The translations under genes were made by a program, and so were the position numbers. From NCBI GenBank assembly GCA_030041435.1, contig JASHNW010000089.1:1-64000 (forward strand): a stretch of DNA of 64,000 bases, read 5' to 3'. Below the pieces are notes generated by a model. The model had not been told where the DNA came from. It ran no database searches and was given only the letters and a program-made list of their open reading frames with translations. The stretch comes from Acidobacteriaceae bacterium (GTDB lineage: Bacteria; Acidobacteriota; Terriglobia; Terriglobales; Acidobacteriaceae). Shown here piece after piece: positions 1 to 9,900 of the stretch (position 1 is the first letter of the stretch; every line of letters starts with the position of its first letter).

Positions 1-1319
<1,319 letters not shown>

Positions 1320-1413
1320 TCAGTCGGCGGGCTACGCAACATTGCGCCTTGGGCGCATTTCGTTTTCCCACCCTATCGCCAGACCGCGGCGACAAGGATG
1401 GGGCACCCGGCTT

Positions 1414-2403
1414 TTACCGTTTCCGGCCGGCTCCAAGCAGCATGAGCAGCAGAGCTTTTTGGGCGTGCATGCGGTTTTCGGCCTGATCGAAGACCACGGA
1501 CTGCGGGCCGTCGAGCACTGCGTCGGTCACTTCGGCGTTGCGATGCGCGGGCAGGCAGTGCAGGAAGACGGCCTTCGGCGACGCATAGGACATCAGCACC
1601 TCGTTCACCTGATACGGCTTGAAGATGGGTGCCCGCTTGGTGGCTTCGTGCTCGAAGCCCATGCTGGTGCAGACGTCGGTGTAGACGGCGTCGGCATCCT
1701 TAACGGCGGCCACCGGATCGTTGACGAGGGTGATGTTGGAGCCGGTGACGTTGGCGATGGCTCGCGCCTGGGCGACGATGTCGGCTTTGGGAGCGTAGTT
1801 CTTCGGCGTGCCGACGGCGCAGTGCGCGCCCAGCAGCGCGGCGGTGAGCATGAGCGAGTGGCAGACATTGTTGCCGTCGCCGACGTAAGTGAAGTTGAAT
1901 CCGTGCAGGCTGCCGAAGCGCTCCTGGAGGGTCATGAAATCGGCAATGGCCTGGCAGGGGTGTTCGAGATCGCTGAGCGCATTGACGACAGGGACGCTCG
2001 CATACTGGGCCATTTCGGTGATGGTCTCATGCGCGTAGGTGCGCAGCACGATGACCGAGACCCAGCGCTCGACGTTTCGGGCGATGTCGGCGAGAGATTC
2101 GCGCTCACCCAAGGGCGACTGCGTCTGATCGACAAAGACGGCAGCGCCGCCGAGAGTGTTCATGGCAGTTTCGAAGGTGAGGCGGGTGCGCAGCGAGGCC
2201 TTCTCAAAGAACATGACCATCTGCTTCGCGTCGAGGGCCCAGCGATAGGCGGCTGGATTGGCCTTGATGTCGTGGGCGAGCGCGAGGATGGCCGCCAGTT
2301 CGGTGGTGGTGAGGTCGGCGACCGAACAGAGGTCGCGGCCGGCCAGCGATTCATGCGGGCTGACGGGTTCGATTTCCTGAAGCAGGGCGGGTTTACCGGC
2401 CAA
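1414..2403 (-). CDS. argF: Ornithine carbamoyltransferase
   Basis: Transfers the carbamoyl group of carbamoyl phosphate to ornithine, giving citrulline. The 329-residue protein has the carbamoyl-phosphate site SLRTR at 70-74, HPCQ at 148-151, DVCTSMG at 243-249 and the HCLPAHR signature at 282-288, all in the expected order and spacing, at normal family length. The start is TTG at 2403. It overlaps the end of argD by 11 bp and has GGAGG eight bases upstream, inside argD, which suggests translational coupling. It is part of the ARG-box-controlled operon and nothing in the catalytic set is missing. Confidence 0.95.
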   Translation of the reverse strand: MAGKPALLQEIEPVSPHESLAGRDLCSVADLTTTELAAILALAHDIKANPAAYRWALDAKQMVMFFEKASLRTRLTFETAMNTLGGAAVFVDQTQSPLGERESLADIARNVERWVSVIVLRTYAHETITEMAQYASVPVVNALSDLEHPCQAIADFMTLQERFGSLHGFNFTYVGDGNNVCHSLMLTAALLGAHCAVGTPKNYAPKADIVAQARAIANVTGSNITLVNDPVAAVKDADAVYTDVCTSMGFEHEATKRAPIFKPYQVNEVLMSYASPKAVFLHCLPAHRNAEVTDAVLDGPQSVVFDQAENRMHAQKALLLMLLGAGRKR

Positions 2404-3649
2404 TGGTTTGTCCTCCTGAGGCGGGAGCGGCAGCGGTGGAGGCCAGTTGCTCGCTCAGAATGTTGTCCAGCGCGGCGATCGCTTCATCGACGTGCGCGCG
2501 TTCAAGAATGAAGGGCGGCAGAAAACGCAGAACGGTTTCGCTGGTGCGGTTGATGAGGATGCGGCGGTGCATCATCTCGGCGAGCACGTGTTTGGCCAGG
2601 TCGGCAGAGTCGAGCTCGACGGCCAGCATGAGGCCAAGGCCGCGCACATCCACGATTTCCGAGTGGTTCTTCGCCAGGTGTTCGAGTTGTTGGCGGAAAT
2701 ATGTGCCGACGGCGGTTACGTGATCCATGAGGCGGTCGCTCTCGATAGTGGAGAGGACGGCAAGCGCGACGGCGCAGGCCAGCGGACCGCCGCCGAAGGT
2801 GGTGCCGTGCATGCCGGCATGGATGGCGCGGGCGGCCTCATCGGTCGAGAGCATCGCGCCCAGGGGGATGCCGCCGGCGAGTGGCTTGGCCAGGGTCACC
2901 ACATCGGGCAGGATTCCGTAATGCTGGTAGGCGCAGAATTTGCCGGTGCGTCCCAGGCCGGACTGGATTTCGTCGGCGATGAGCAGGGCGCCGGTGGAGC
3001 GGGTGAGTTCGCGCGCCGTGTGCAGGAATTCCTGCAAAACCGGGCAAATGCCGCCCTCGCCCTGAATGACTTCGACCAGAATGGCGCAGACATCGCTGGA
3101 GAATTTTGCTTTCAGGTCCTCGACATCATTGAAGCGAACGAATTCGACGCCGGGCATGACGGGATCGAAGGGCTCGCGGTATTTGTCCTTCCAGGTGGCG
3201 GCGACCGCGCCCATGGTGCGGCCGTGGAAGCTGTTTTCGAGCGCGAGGAACGTAGTGCCGAGGGGCATGTCTTCGCTGCGCCTGAGCTTCGCGTACGCGC
3301 GCGCCAGCTTGAGGGCTGCTTCGTTGGCCTCAGTGCCGCTGTTGCAGAAAAAAACGCGGTCCATGCCGGTCGCTGCCGTGAGGCGATGCGCGACGGCGGC
3401 CTGGCCCTGGTGGAAGTAGAGATTCGAGATGTGGATGAGCTTGCGGCTCTGCTCGACAATGGCCTCTTCAATGGCGGGATGCGCGTAGCCGAGCGCGTTG
3501 ACGCCGATGCCGCTGAGCAGGTCGAGATAGCGATCGCCGTTTTCGTCCTTAAGATAGACGCCCGAGCCTTCTGTAAACAGAAGGGGGTATCGGTCGTAGG
3601 TGCCGAGCAACAACGTTGCTTCAGTGGCTTTGATTTCGTCGAGTTTCAT
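2393..3649 (-). CDS. argD: Acetylornithine aminotransferase (PLP-dependent)
   Basis: Class III aminotransferase that converts N-acetylglutamate semialdehyde to N-acetylornithine with glutamate as amino donor. The protein has 418 residues. [14 protein letters not shown] begins at 103, FHGRTMGA at 141, EVIQGEGG at 193 and [14 protein letters not shown] at 225. The PLP Schiff-base lysine is K255 in TLAKPLAGG, and [11 protein letters not shown] follows. The start is ATG with GGAGAGGA just upstream. Directly upstream of that ribosome site lies a run of five heptamers (3664-3698), so the leader is unusual. ArgD enzymes may also act on succinyl-diaminopimelate intermediates; the sequence cannot decide that. 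Confidence 0.93.
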   Translation of the reverse strand: MKLDEIKATEATLLLGTYDRYPLLFTEGSGVYLKDENGDRYLDLLSGIGVNALGYAHPAIEEAIVEQSRKLIHISNLYFHQGQAAVAHRLTAATGMDRVFFCNSGTEANEAALKLARAYAKLRRSEDMPLGTTFLALENSFHGRTMGAVAATWKDKYREPFDPVMPGVEFVRFNDVEDLKAKFSSDVCAILVEVIQGEGGICPVLQEFLHTARELTRSTGALLIADEIQSGLGRTGKFCAYQHYGILPDVVTLAKPLAGGIPLGAMLSTDEAARAIHAGMHGTTFGGGPLACAVALAVLSTIESDRLMDHVTAVGTYFRQQLEHLAKNHSEIVDVRGLGLMLAVELDSADLAKHVLAEMMHRRILINRTSETVLRFLPPFILERAHVDEAIAALDNILSEQLASTAAAPASGGQTIGR

Positions 3650-3663
3650 TTCCTCTCCAGAAA

Positions 3664-3698
3664 GCGTTCAGCGTTCAGCGATCAGCGTTCAGCGTTCA
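3664..3698. repeat. Heptanucleotide tandem repeat, 5 units (GCGWTCA)
   Basis: Five perfect-length 7-bp units reading GCGTTCA or GCGATCA on the plus strand, lying between the four-helix-bundle gene and the ribosome site of argD. On the coding strand they read TGAACGC/TGATCGC. The same heptamer family occurs in the opposite orientation at 4091-4118, on the other side of the four-helix-bundle gene. Confidence 0.85.
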
Positions 3699-3716
3699 GA
3701 AAAACCGCCCTGTAGC

Positions 3717-4130
3717 TTATAGCTTCTGCATCATGGCCCAGAGCATTTTGCCCGATTCGTCGGCAAGCCTTTCAGCGTTGGCTATCTCGCCGGGATTGCC
3801 GAGCCCGAGTTCGCGAGCAATGACCAACTGGGCTTGCACTTCCAGGGCCGATCCCCGCGCCATGCCGGGGAAGTTGCGGTATTCGCCCTTCGAGCCTCGA
3901 CCGTAGCCCTCGGCAATGTTGCTCGCGATCGAAACGGAGGCGTGTCGCAACTGACTGGTGAGTCCAAAGATTTCTTCGCGCGGGAAAGCGCGGGTCAATT
4001 TGTATAGGGCAACAGTTAGCTCAATGGAACGCTGCCAGACCAGGAGCTCGCGATACGACTTTGCGAAATCCGCCGGAGTCGGGTTTTTCCTGATCGCTGA
4101 CCGCTGATCTCTGACGGCTGTCGTTGTCAT
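3717..4130 (-). CDS. Four-helix bundle protein (S23 / 23S rRNA intervening-sequence family)
   Basis: A 137-residue protein whose core (SYRELLVWQRSIELTVALYKL, REEIFGLTSQLRHASVSIASNIAEGYGR, SALEVQAQLVIA) matches the four-helix bundle family first known from ORFs in 23S rRNA intervening sequences. These proteins are small, oligomeric and of unclear role. The ATG at 4130 overlaps the argB stop as ATGA, so translation is coupled to argB. Residues 1-18 are encoded by a heptamer repeat tract and do not look like part of the fold. Its place between argB and argD is not part of the normal arginine pathway, and heptamer tracts of opposite orientation flank it, so it may be an inserted cassette. An arginine-related function is not implied. 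Confidence 0.82.
   Translation of the reverse strand: MTTTAVRDQRSAIRKNPTPADFAKSYRELLVWQRSIELTVALYKLTRAFPREEIFGLTSQLRHASVSIASNIAEGYGRGSKGEYRNFPGMARGSALEVQAQLVIARELGLGNPGEIANAERLADESGKMLWAMMQKL
4091..4118. repeat. Heptanucleotide tandem repeat, 4 units (TGAYCKC-like)
   Basis: Four 7-bp units, TGATCGC, TGACCGC, TGATCTC and TGACGGC on the plus strand. They are the inverted counterpart of the tract at 3664-3698. This tract lies inside the 5' end of the four-helix-bundle reading frame and encodes its DQRSAIR-type N-terminus. Confidence 0.8.
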
Positions 4131-4909
4131 GCCACCATGACCTCGGTGCCGTGGTTGACGCGGGTGCTGCAGAGGTCCGGCAGAAGCTCGGCCACCGTGG
4201 CGGGCAGGATGCGCACGCGTTTGACGCCGTTGAGGAGAGCTTCGCGGCAGGCGCTGAGTTTGGGCAGCATGCCGCCGGTGATGACTTCGTCGCGGGTGAG
4301 AGCGGCAATCTGGTCGATGGAGAGCCAGCGCATCACGCTGCCGTCGGCAGCCAGCACGCCGGGCACGTCGGTGAGGAAGACCAGGGCATCGGCCTTGCAG
4401 GCTCCGGCGCAGGCAGCGGCCATTTCGTCGGCGTTGATGTTGTAGTACTCGCCGTCGAAGCCGAGGGCGATGGAGGAAATGACGGGCACAGCGCCCATTT
4501 TCCAGATGGCTTCGAGCCAGCGCGGATCGGCGGAGACGATTTCGCCGACGAAGCCGAGGTCGGGAGCGGTCCGCTTCTTGCGCGCGCGGAAGACGAGACC
4601 GTCGCCGCCGGAGAGGCCGACTGCGGGCTGACCGTGCGCGCCGAGAGAGGCGACCAGGGCCTTGTTGACGCCGCCGCCGAGGACCATGAGCGCGGTGTCG
4701 CGGGTTTCGGCATCGGTGACGCGGAGGCCGGCGACAAACTCGCTCTGTTTGCCCAGCTGCTTCAGGGTGCGCGTGAGCTGCACTCCGCCGCCGTGCACGA
4801 CTGCGACCTGGCTGCCGTCCTTCACCAGTTCGGCGATGGCTTTGGCGCACAGATGCAGGAGCTCGGGATTCTCCAGCGTGGCGCCTCCGAGTTTGACGAC
4901 GTATCTCAT
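4127..4909 (-). CDS. argB: Acetylglutamate kinase
   Basis: Phosphorylates N-acetylglutamate with ATP, second step of arginine synthesis. The 260-residue amino acid kinase begins MRYVVKLGGATLEN, with the glycine-rich phosphate loop at its start, HGGG near residue 45 and the NINADEMAAACAGACKAD nucleotide/substrate segment further on. I chose the ATG at 4909 because GGGAAGG lies at proper distance; an in-frame TTG fifteen bases upstream sits within that ribosome site. The stop overlaps the start of the four-helix-bundle gene. Length is at the short end of the family and all core motifs are present. Confidence 0.93.
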   Translation of the reverse strand: MRYVVKLGGATLENPELLHLCAKAIAELVKDGSQVAVVHGGGVQLTRTLKQLGKQSEFVAGLRVTDAETRDTALMVLGGGVNKALVASLGAHGQPAVGLSGGDGLVFRARKKRTAPDLGFVGEIVSADPRWLEAIWKMGAVPVISSIALGFDGEYYNINADEMAAACAGACKADALVFLTDVPGVLAADGSVMRWLSIDQIAALTRDEVITGGMLPKLSACREALLNGVKRVRILPATVAELLPDLCSTRVNHGTEVMVA

Positions 4910-4978
4910 TTCAAACCTTCCCAACGCTTCCGTCCGGCGTGCGGCCGTAGTGTGTATTCCCGATTTCTGCCGGAAATC

Positions 4979-6154
4979 TCATAGCCCTTCCGCTTCCTTC
5001 AACCCCACCATCAGATTCAGGTTTTGCACCGCCTGACCGGCGGCGCCTTTGAGCAGGTTGTCGAGACAGGAGACGATCACGCATCGTCGTCCGTCGGCGG
5101 CGAGGTGAAACCCGATGTCGCAGTAATTGGTGTGAACCGAATACTGAATTTGGGGCAGCTGCCCGGCATGGAAAATGCGCACCAGGGGGCTCTCGGCGAA
5201 GTATCCGCGATAGAGAGCCTCGACTTCCGCGGCCTGGCGAGGCTGAGTGAACCAGACGTAGATGGTGGAGAGGATGCCGCGCGGAATGGGCAGCAGATGC
5301 GGCGTGAAGACGATCTGCTCCGCGGCAAGACCCAGCTGCTCGAGCAACTCGCCGGTGTGCCGGTGCGAGAAGAGGCCATAGGCGGAGAGATTATCGGCCG
5401 CGTGCATGAAGTGGGTCTTTGACGTGGGCGCTTTGCCGGCGCCGGAGACGCCGGATTTCGCGTCGCAGACGATGCCGCGGTCGAGGTCGATCCAGCCCGC
5501 AGAGACGAGCGGCTTGAGCGCGAGAATGACGGACGTGGCATAGCAGCCAGGGTTGGCGACGATTGCAGCATCGCGGATGGCGGCACGATGCAGCTCAGGC
5601 ATTCCGTACACGGCTTCGGTCTGGACGGCGGTCGCGGCGGGGGAGCCTTCATCGGCAAACTGATAGACGGCGCGATTGGCTGGGGAGTTCAGGCGCCAGG
5701 CGCCGCTGAGATCGATGACGCGGATACCGCGCTCGAGGGCAAGCGGCACCAGCTCGCGCGACTGCTCGTGCGGCGTGGCGAGAAAAAGAAATTCGACGCC
5801 GCGCGCCTTCAGCAGATCCCAGGAGAAGGGCTCGATTTTGAGACCGCCCGGGCCCATGCCGGTGCCGTTGTTGTCCATCAGCTGCGGATGGACGGCGGCC
5901 AGCGGCTCGGGCGCACCCTCGGGGCGTCCAAGGAAGAGCGGCGGCTTGCCCGCCAGGGCGGGGTGACGCAGGAGAAGCCGCGCCAGCTCCATGCCGGCGT
6001 AGCCGCTGACGCCGAGGACGGCGGTCTGCGCGGAACTCCTGTCAGGGCGCAGAGCGCGGGGCTCTTCGGCAGAGCTCGGAGCACAGGGCTCAGAGCTCAG
6101 GGGCGTCGATCCGGCCCCTGTTGCAACCATCGAATTTTTCTTCAGAGGGGACAT
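4979..6154 (-). CDS. argC: N-acetyl-gamma-glutamyl-phosphate reductase with odd N-terminal extension
   Basis: NADPH-dependent reduction of N-acetylglutamyl phosphate to the semialdehyde, third step of arginine synthesis. Of 391 residues, the Rossmann core starts only at about residue 44 (AVLGVSGYAGMELARLLLRHP). The catalytic cysteine is C204 in NPGCYAT, followed by AKSGVSGAGK. Residues 17-43 (Ser/Pro/Arg-rich) are encoded by a degenerate heptamer repeat at 6045-6099 and have no place in the usual fold. Start choice: ATG at 6154, the first in-frame ATG, with no strong ribosome site. A later start would have to lie within the repeat, so the extension may be real or translation may begin lower. 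Confidence 0.9.
   Translation of the reverse strand: MSPLKKNSMVATGAGSTPLSSEPCAPSSAEEPRALRPDRSSAQTAVLGVSGYAGMELARLLLRHPALAGKPPLFLGRPEGAPEPLAAVHPQLMDNNGTGMGPGGLKIEPFSWDLLKARGVEFLFLATPHEQSRELVPLALERGIRVIDLSGAWRLNSPANRAVYQFADEGSPAATAVQTEAVYGMPELHRAAIRDAAIVANPGCYATSVILALKPLVSAGWIDLDRGIVCDAKSGVSGAGKAPTSKTHFMHAADNLSAYGLFSHRHTGELLEQLGLAAEQIVFTPHLLPIPRGILSTIYVWFTQPRQAAEVEALYRGYFAESPLVRIFHAGQLPQIQYSVHTNYCDIGFHLAADGRRCVIVSCLDNLLKGAAGQAVQNLNLMVGLKEAEGL
6045..6099. repeat. Degenerate heptanucleotide repeat inside argC 5' end
   Basis: Units such as GGGCGCA, GAGCGCG, GGGCTCT, then GAGCTCG, GAGCACA, GGGCTCA, GAGCTCA keep a 7-bp register apart from one 6-bp step. They encode the non-conserved residues just before the ArgC Rossmann fold. 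GAGCACA here is the reverse complement of TGTGCTC in the tract at 6216-6250. Confidence 0.7.
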
Positions 6155-6215
6155 CTTTTTGCAAACCTTTTTGACTCAATTCACAGCGCATCGATTCAGG
6201 GTGCGCCGTATTTTC

Positions 6216-6250
6216 TGCGCTCTGTGCTCTGAGCCTTGTGCTCTGTTTTC
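6216..6250. repeat. Heptanucleotide tandem repeat, 5 units (TGNGCTC)
   Basis: TGCGCTC, TGTGCTC, TGAGCCT, TGTGCTC and TGTTTTC in continuous 7-bp register, filling the argR-argC junction up to the argR stop codon. The orientation is opposite to the related tract in argC. Confidence 0.75.
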
Positions 6251-6713
6251 ACCCGATCATTCGTTCGAGCTTTTCCCGCAGGGTCGAAGCACGCCGCAGG
6301 TCGGGGCAGATGATTAACACGGTGTCATCCCCGGCCAAAGTTCCCACCACGTCGCTCCACTGCTCGTGATCGATGGCCAGGGCGACGGGCTGCGCGCCGC
6401 CGCTGGTGGTGCGCAGCACGAGCTGGTTCTGCGCCTGTTTCACAGTGAGCCCGAAGCTGGCCAGCAGCTCGTCGACGGGCGGCTGGTCGTCATCTTCCAC
6501 GATATGGCCGTTGCCGTCAGGGATCGCGTAGCCGCGGGGGCCCTTGTAGAGCCGCAGCTCGTGAATATCGCGGGAGAGGGTGGCCTGGGTGACGTCGAAG
6601 CCACGGCGTACCAGCTTGCGGCGCAGCTCGTCCTGGCTGGTGACAGGCTCGGCCGCCACCAGCTCGCGAATGGTGCTGTGCCGTTCGTGTTTGCCGGGAA
6701 CGACTTTGCTCAA
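6249..6713 (-). CDS. argR: Arginine repressor ArgR/AhrC
   Basis: Hexameric arginine-responsive regulator of arginine genes. The 154 residues comprise an N-terminal winged helix (DELRRKLVRRGFDVTQATLSRDIHELRL, about 28-55) and a C-terminal oligomerisation/arginine-binding domain ending in GTLAGDDTVLIICPDL. Family length is normal. The start is TTG at 6713, with no clear ribosome site and a 13-bp hairpin only 11 bases upstream. It heads the operon and two ARG boxes sit on its own promoter, so autoregulation is very likely. There is no other in-frame ATG or GTG before the DNA-binding domain. Confidence 0.93.
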   Translation of the reverse strand: MSKVVPGKHERHSTIRELVAAEPVTSQDELRRKLVRRGFDVTQATLSRDIHELRLYKGPRGYAIPDGNGHIVEDDDQPPVDELLASFGLTVKQAQNQLVLRTTSGGAQPVALAIDHEQWSDVVGTLAGDDTVLIICPDLRRASTLREKLERMIG

Positions 6714-6723
6714 ACGAAAAATC

Positions 6724-6750
6724 GCGGCCAGCCGCCGGGCGGCTGGCCGC
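6724..6750 (-). promoter_or_regulatory. Perfect 13-bp hairpin in the argR leader, followed by a U run
   Basis: Arms 6724-6736 and 6738-6750 are perfect reverse complements around one central base, very GC-rich. Read in the argR direction, the hairpin is followed by GATTTTTCG and then the TTG start. It could be an intrinsic terminator/attenuator in the leader or a block on translation of argR. The sequence does not show an alternative antiterminator fold. Confidence 0.6.
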
Positions 6751-6757
6751 GCCTCTT

Positions 6758-6771
6758 TGTATAAAAATACA
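6758..6771 (-). promoter_or_regulatory. ARG box (downstream of pair)
   Basis: TGTATAAAAATACA, a near-perfect palindrome of the type bound by ArgR. Its centre is 21 bp from that of the second box, the spacing of tandem ARG boxes in E. coli. It covers the predicted transcription start of the argR operon. Confidence 0.85.
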
Positions 6772-6778
6772 CTAATAG

Positions 6779-6792
6779 TGTATAAATATACA
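6779..6792 (-). promoter_or_regulatory. ARG box overlapping the -10 element
   Basis: TGTATAAATATACA, a perfect 14-bp palindrome. It contains the predicted -10 of the argR operon promoter, so ArgR binding would block RNA polymerase. Confidence 0.88.
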
Positions 6793-6807
6793 GAGCTGAT
6801 TTGTCAA
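6779..6807 (-). promoter_or_regulatory. Promoter of the argR-CB-x-DFG operon
   Basis: On the minus strand, TTGACA (6802-6807) is followed after exactly 17 bp by TATACA (6779-6784). The spacing and -35 are consensus, and the -10 lies inside an ARG box. No other strong promoter is seen between this point and argG. Confidence 0.75.
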
Positions 6808-6923
6808 GGGCGAATTGCGCGGCGCGAACACCTCCGGCGGCCGCGTTTTCCTCCGCAAACCGCCGCAATTTCTTTCACAAAGCTTTCATTTTTGTCTTCG
6901 CCGGGAGAGGAAGGCCGTTATAG

Positions 6924-9900
6924 TTGGATATGGGAACGAGAAAAAGTGCTGCACCGGCCGCGTCGACCGGCGGCTCCCGCCCCAGCCTGATCGATTCACG
7001 TTTCGACCATGAGTCGTGCGGCGTAGGCTTTGTCGCTACCCTCGAGAACCGGCCATCGCATGACATATTGACGAAGGCGCTGACGGCTTTGTCGCGCCTG
7101 GCGCACCGCGGCGCGGTCGCGTCGGACGGAAAATCCAGCGACGGCATCGGCATCCATACCGCCATCCCCCGCGAATTGCTGCTGGCTTCGGCCGGCATTC
7201 GGCTCGATGCGGCGCAGATTCTGGCAGTGGGAATGGTGTTTCTGCCGGCGGATGGAGCGGCGGCCGACGTGGAAGTGGGGGCGCTGGAAGAGGCCATACT
7301 GGCGCAGGGCTTTACGGCTCTGGGCTGGCGCGACGTTCCTACGCGGCCGGAAATTCTGGGCGAGATTGCGCTTTCGACGCTGCCGGCGATCCGGCAAATT
7401 CTGCTCACCGGGCCGCACTCGGATTATCAGGATTGTGACCGCCGGCTGTACCTGGCGCGCAAGCAGTTCGAGCGCGCGGGCACGCAGGGCTATGTTTGTT
7501 CTCTGTCATCTTCTTCCATCATTTACAAGGCCATGTGCGATGCGCGTCTGCTGCCGGAGTTTTATCCGGATCTGGCCGATGTGCGCTATGTAACTCCGTT
7601 TGCACTCTTCCATCAGCGCTATGCCACCAACGTGGCGCCGTCGTGGGATCGCGCGCAGCCCTTCCGCGTGCTGGGCCACAACGGCGAGATCAACACCATC
7701 TGGGGCAATCGCGCGCGAATGACGGCACGGGCCGCCACGCTGCCGGATGAGCTGCGGCCGATCTTCACACCGAGCGGATCGGATTCGACGAGCCTGGACG
7801 AAGTGATCGAGTTGCTGGCGCGCAACGGGCGGACGGTGGCGGAAGCGGTGCGGATGGTGATGCCGCCGGCGGATACGGGCCGGCACTCGGCCTTTCTGGC
7901 GTATCAGGGAGACTGCATCGAGCCGTGGGATGGGCCGGCGGCGGTTTCCTTCACGGACGGGCACCTGATCGGCGCGGCGCTGGACCGCAACGGCCTGCGC
8001 CCGTGCCGATTCTTTGTCACCGAGGATCATCTGGTGGTGGCGGGATCGGAAGCCGGGCTGGTGGACCTGGATCCGGAAAAGATCGTGCACAGCGGACGGC
8101 TGGGACCGGGGCAGATGTTGCTGGCCGATCTGGAGCGGCACACGTTCTACGAGGACGACGAGCTGCAGACGCTGTTCGACAGGGCGGCGCCGGAATACGA
8201 AGCGCTGCTGGAGAATGCGACGCTGGAGGCGGACATGCCGGTGGCCGCTTTGGATGCGGCGGAACTGAATCGGCTGCATTTGGGATTCGGATACACCAAA
8301 GAAGACGTCAATATGGTTTTGAAGCCGATGGCGATGGAGGGCAAGGACGCCGTCTGGTCGATGGGCGACGACACGCCGATTGCGCCTCTGGCGCGGACGC
8401 CGCGGCCGGTCTACGCGTTTTTCCGGCAGCGCTTCGCGCAGGTGACGAACCCGCCCATCGACTCACTGCGCGAGGCGTGCGTGATTCAGCTGCACACGCG
8501 GCTGGGCCCGTGGCCGCACATCCTGGGCAAGCGCGAACGCTTGCCGGGACTGTCGCTGAGCTCGCCGTTTCTTTCCCTGGCGCAGATGGATGCGCTGCAC
8601 AGCCGGCACCACCAGCTGGCGGGGAACCTGGAACTGGCGGTGCTGGACTGCATCTTCGCGCCGGGCTGCAATCTGGTGACGGCCATTGACGATCTGTGCG
8701 AGAAGGCGGTGGAGCTGGTCCGCGGAGGGGCGGGAATCCTGCTGCTCACCGACCGCGGCTGCGGGGAGCACGCCATTCCTATCCCCATGGCTCTGGCTCT
8801 GGGAGCGGTGCACCATGGGCTGATTCGGAGGGGAGAGCGGGTGCGCGTCGGCCTGGCCGTGGAAGCGGGCGATTGCCGCGACCTGCATCACGCCGCCGTG
8901 CTGCTGGGCATGGGCGCGGGAGCGGTGTGCCCGTGGCTTGCGCTGGAGACGGCGCGGCAGCTCAATCCAGAGAACGGCGAAGCCAACCTGCTGCACGCCT
9001 TCGATCTCGGCTTGGCCAAGATCATGTCGAAGATGGGCATTTCCGTGGTGGACAGCTATCGCGGGGCGCATCTATTCGATTGCCTGGGGCTGAGCCAGGA
9101 TGTGGTGCAGCGCTGCTTCGAAGGAACGCCTGCACCCCTTGGAGGCGTTGGTTTCCCCGAGCTCGAAAATACTCTGCGCGAGCTGTGGCTGGGCGCGCAC
9201 AACGGCGGCGATGCCGGATCGGAGGGTCCGGAAGCAGGCGATGGCGGGCCCTTGGTCACGGTGACGGCGACAAAAGACCTTCCCGATTACGGGTGGGTGC
9301 GATTCCGCAAAGCAGAGAAGTCCGAGCCGCACGGATGGCAGCCGCAGACAGTTCGTCTGCTGCAGACCATTACAGGAGCGACGAAAGCAGCTGCGGCCGC
9401 GGCCGATCCTACCGTAGCGTGGGCTGCCTTCACCGGTCAGAGCACCGAGAAGGAACCGGCGGTACTGCGGGATCTGCTGGAGATGCGCGCGGCTGCGGAG
9501 CCGCTGGCGGTGAGCGAGGTCGAGCCGGCTTCGAACCTGTATCGGCGGTTCATCGCCAGCGCCATGTCGCTGGGCTCGCTGAGCCCGGAGGCGCACCAGA
9601 CCATTACCGCGGCGATGAACATGCTGGGCGGGCGATCGAATACCGGTGAGGGCGGGGAAGACCCCGCCGTGTACACGCCGGATGTGGACTTGCCGCTGGT
9701 GGGGGGAGCGGTCCCGTCGCACCTGCTGAACAACAAGGTGAAGCAGGTGGCCTCGGCGCGCTTCGGTGTGACGGCGAAGTACCTGATGCATGCGGAAGAG
9801 CTGGAGATCAAAATTGCGCAGGGCTCGAAGCCTGGCGAGGGCGGGCAGCTGCCGAGCCACAAGGTTACGGAATTGATAGCGCGACTGCGTCACGCGCAGC

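Noticed and set aside
4130-4850. N-terminal extension of the four-helix-bundle gene
   Set aside because: The longer frame runs opposite in phase through argB and reads as an Arg-rich shadow; the coupled ATG at 4130 fits the family.
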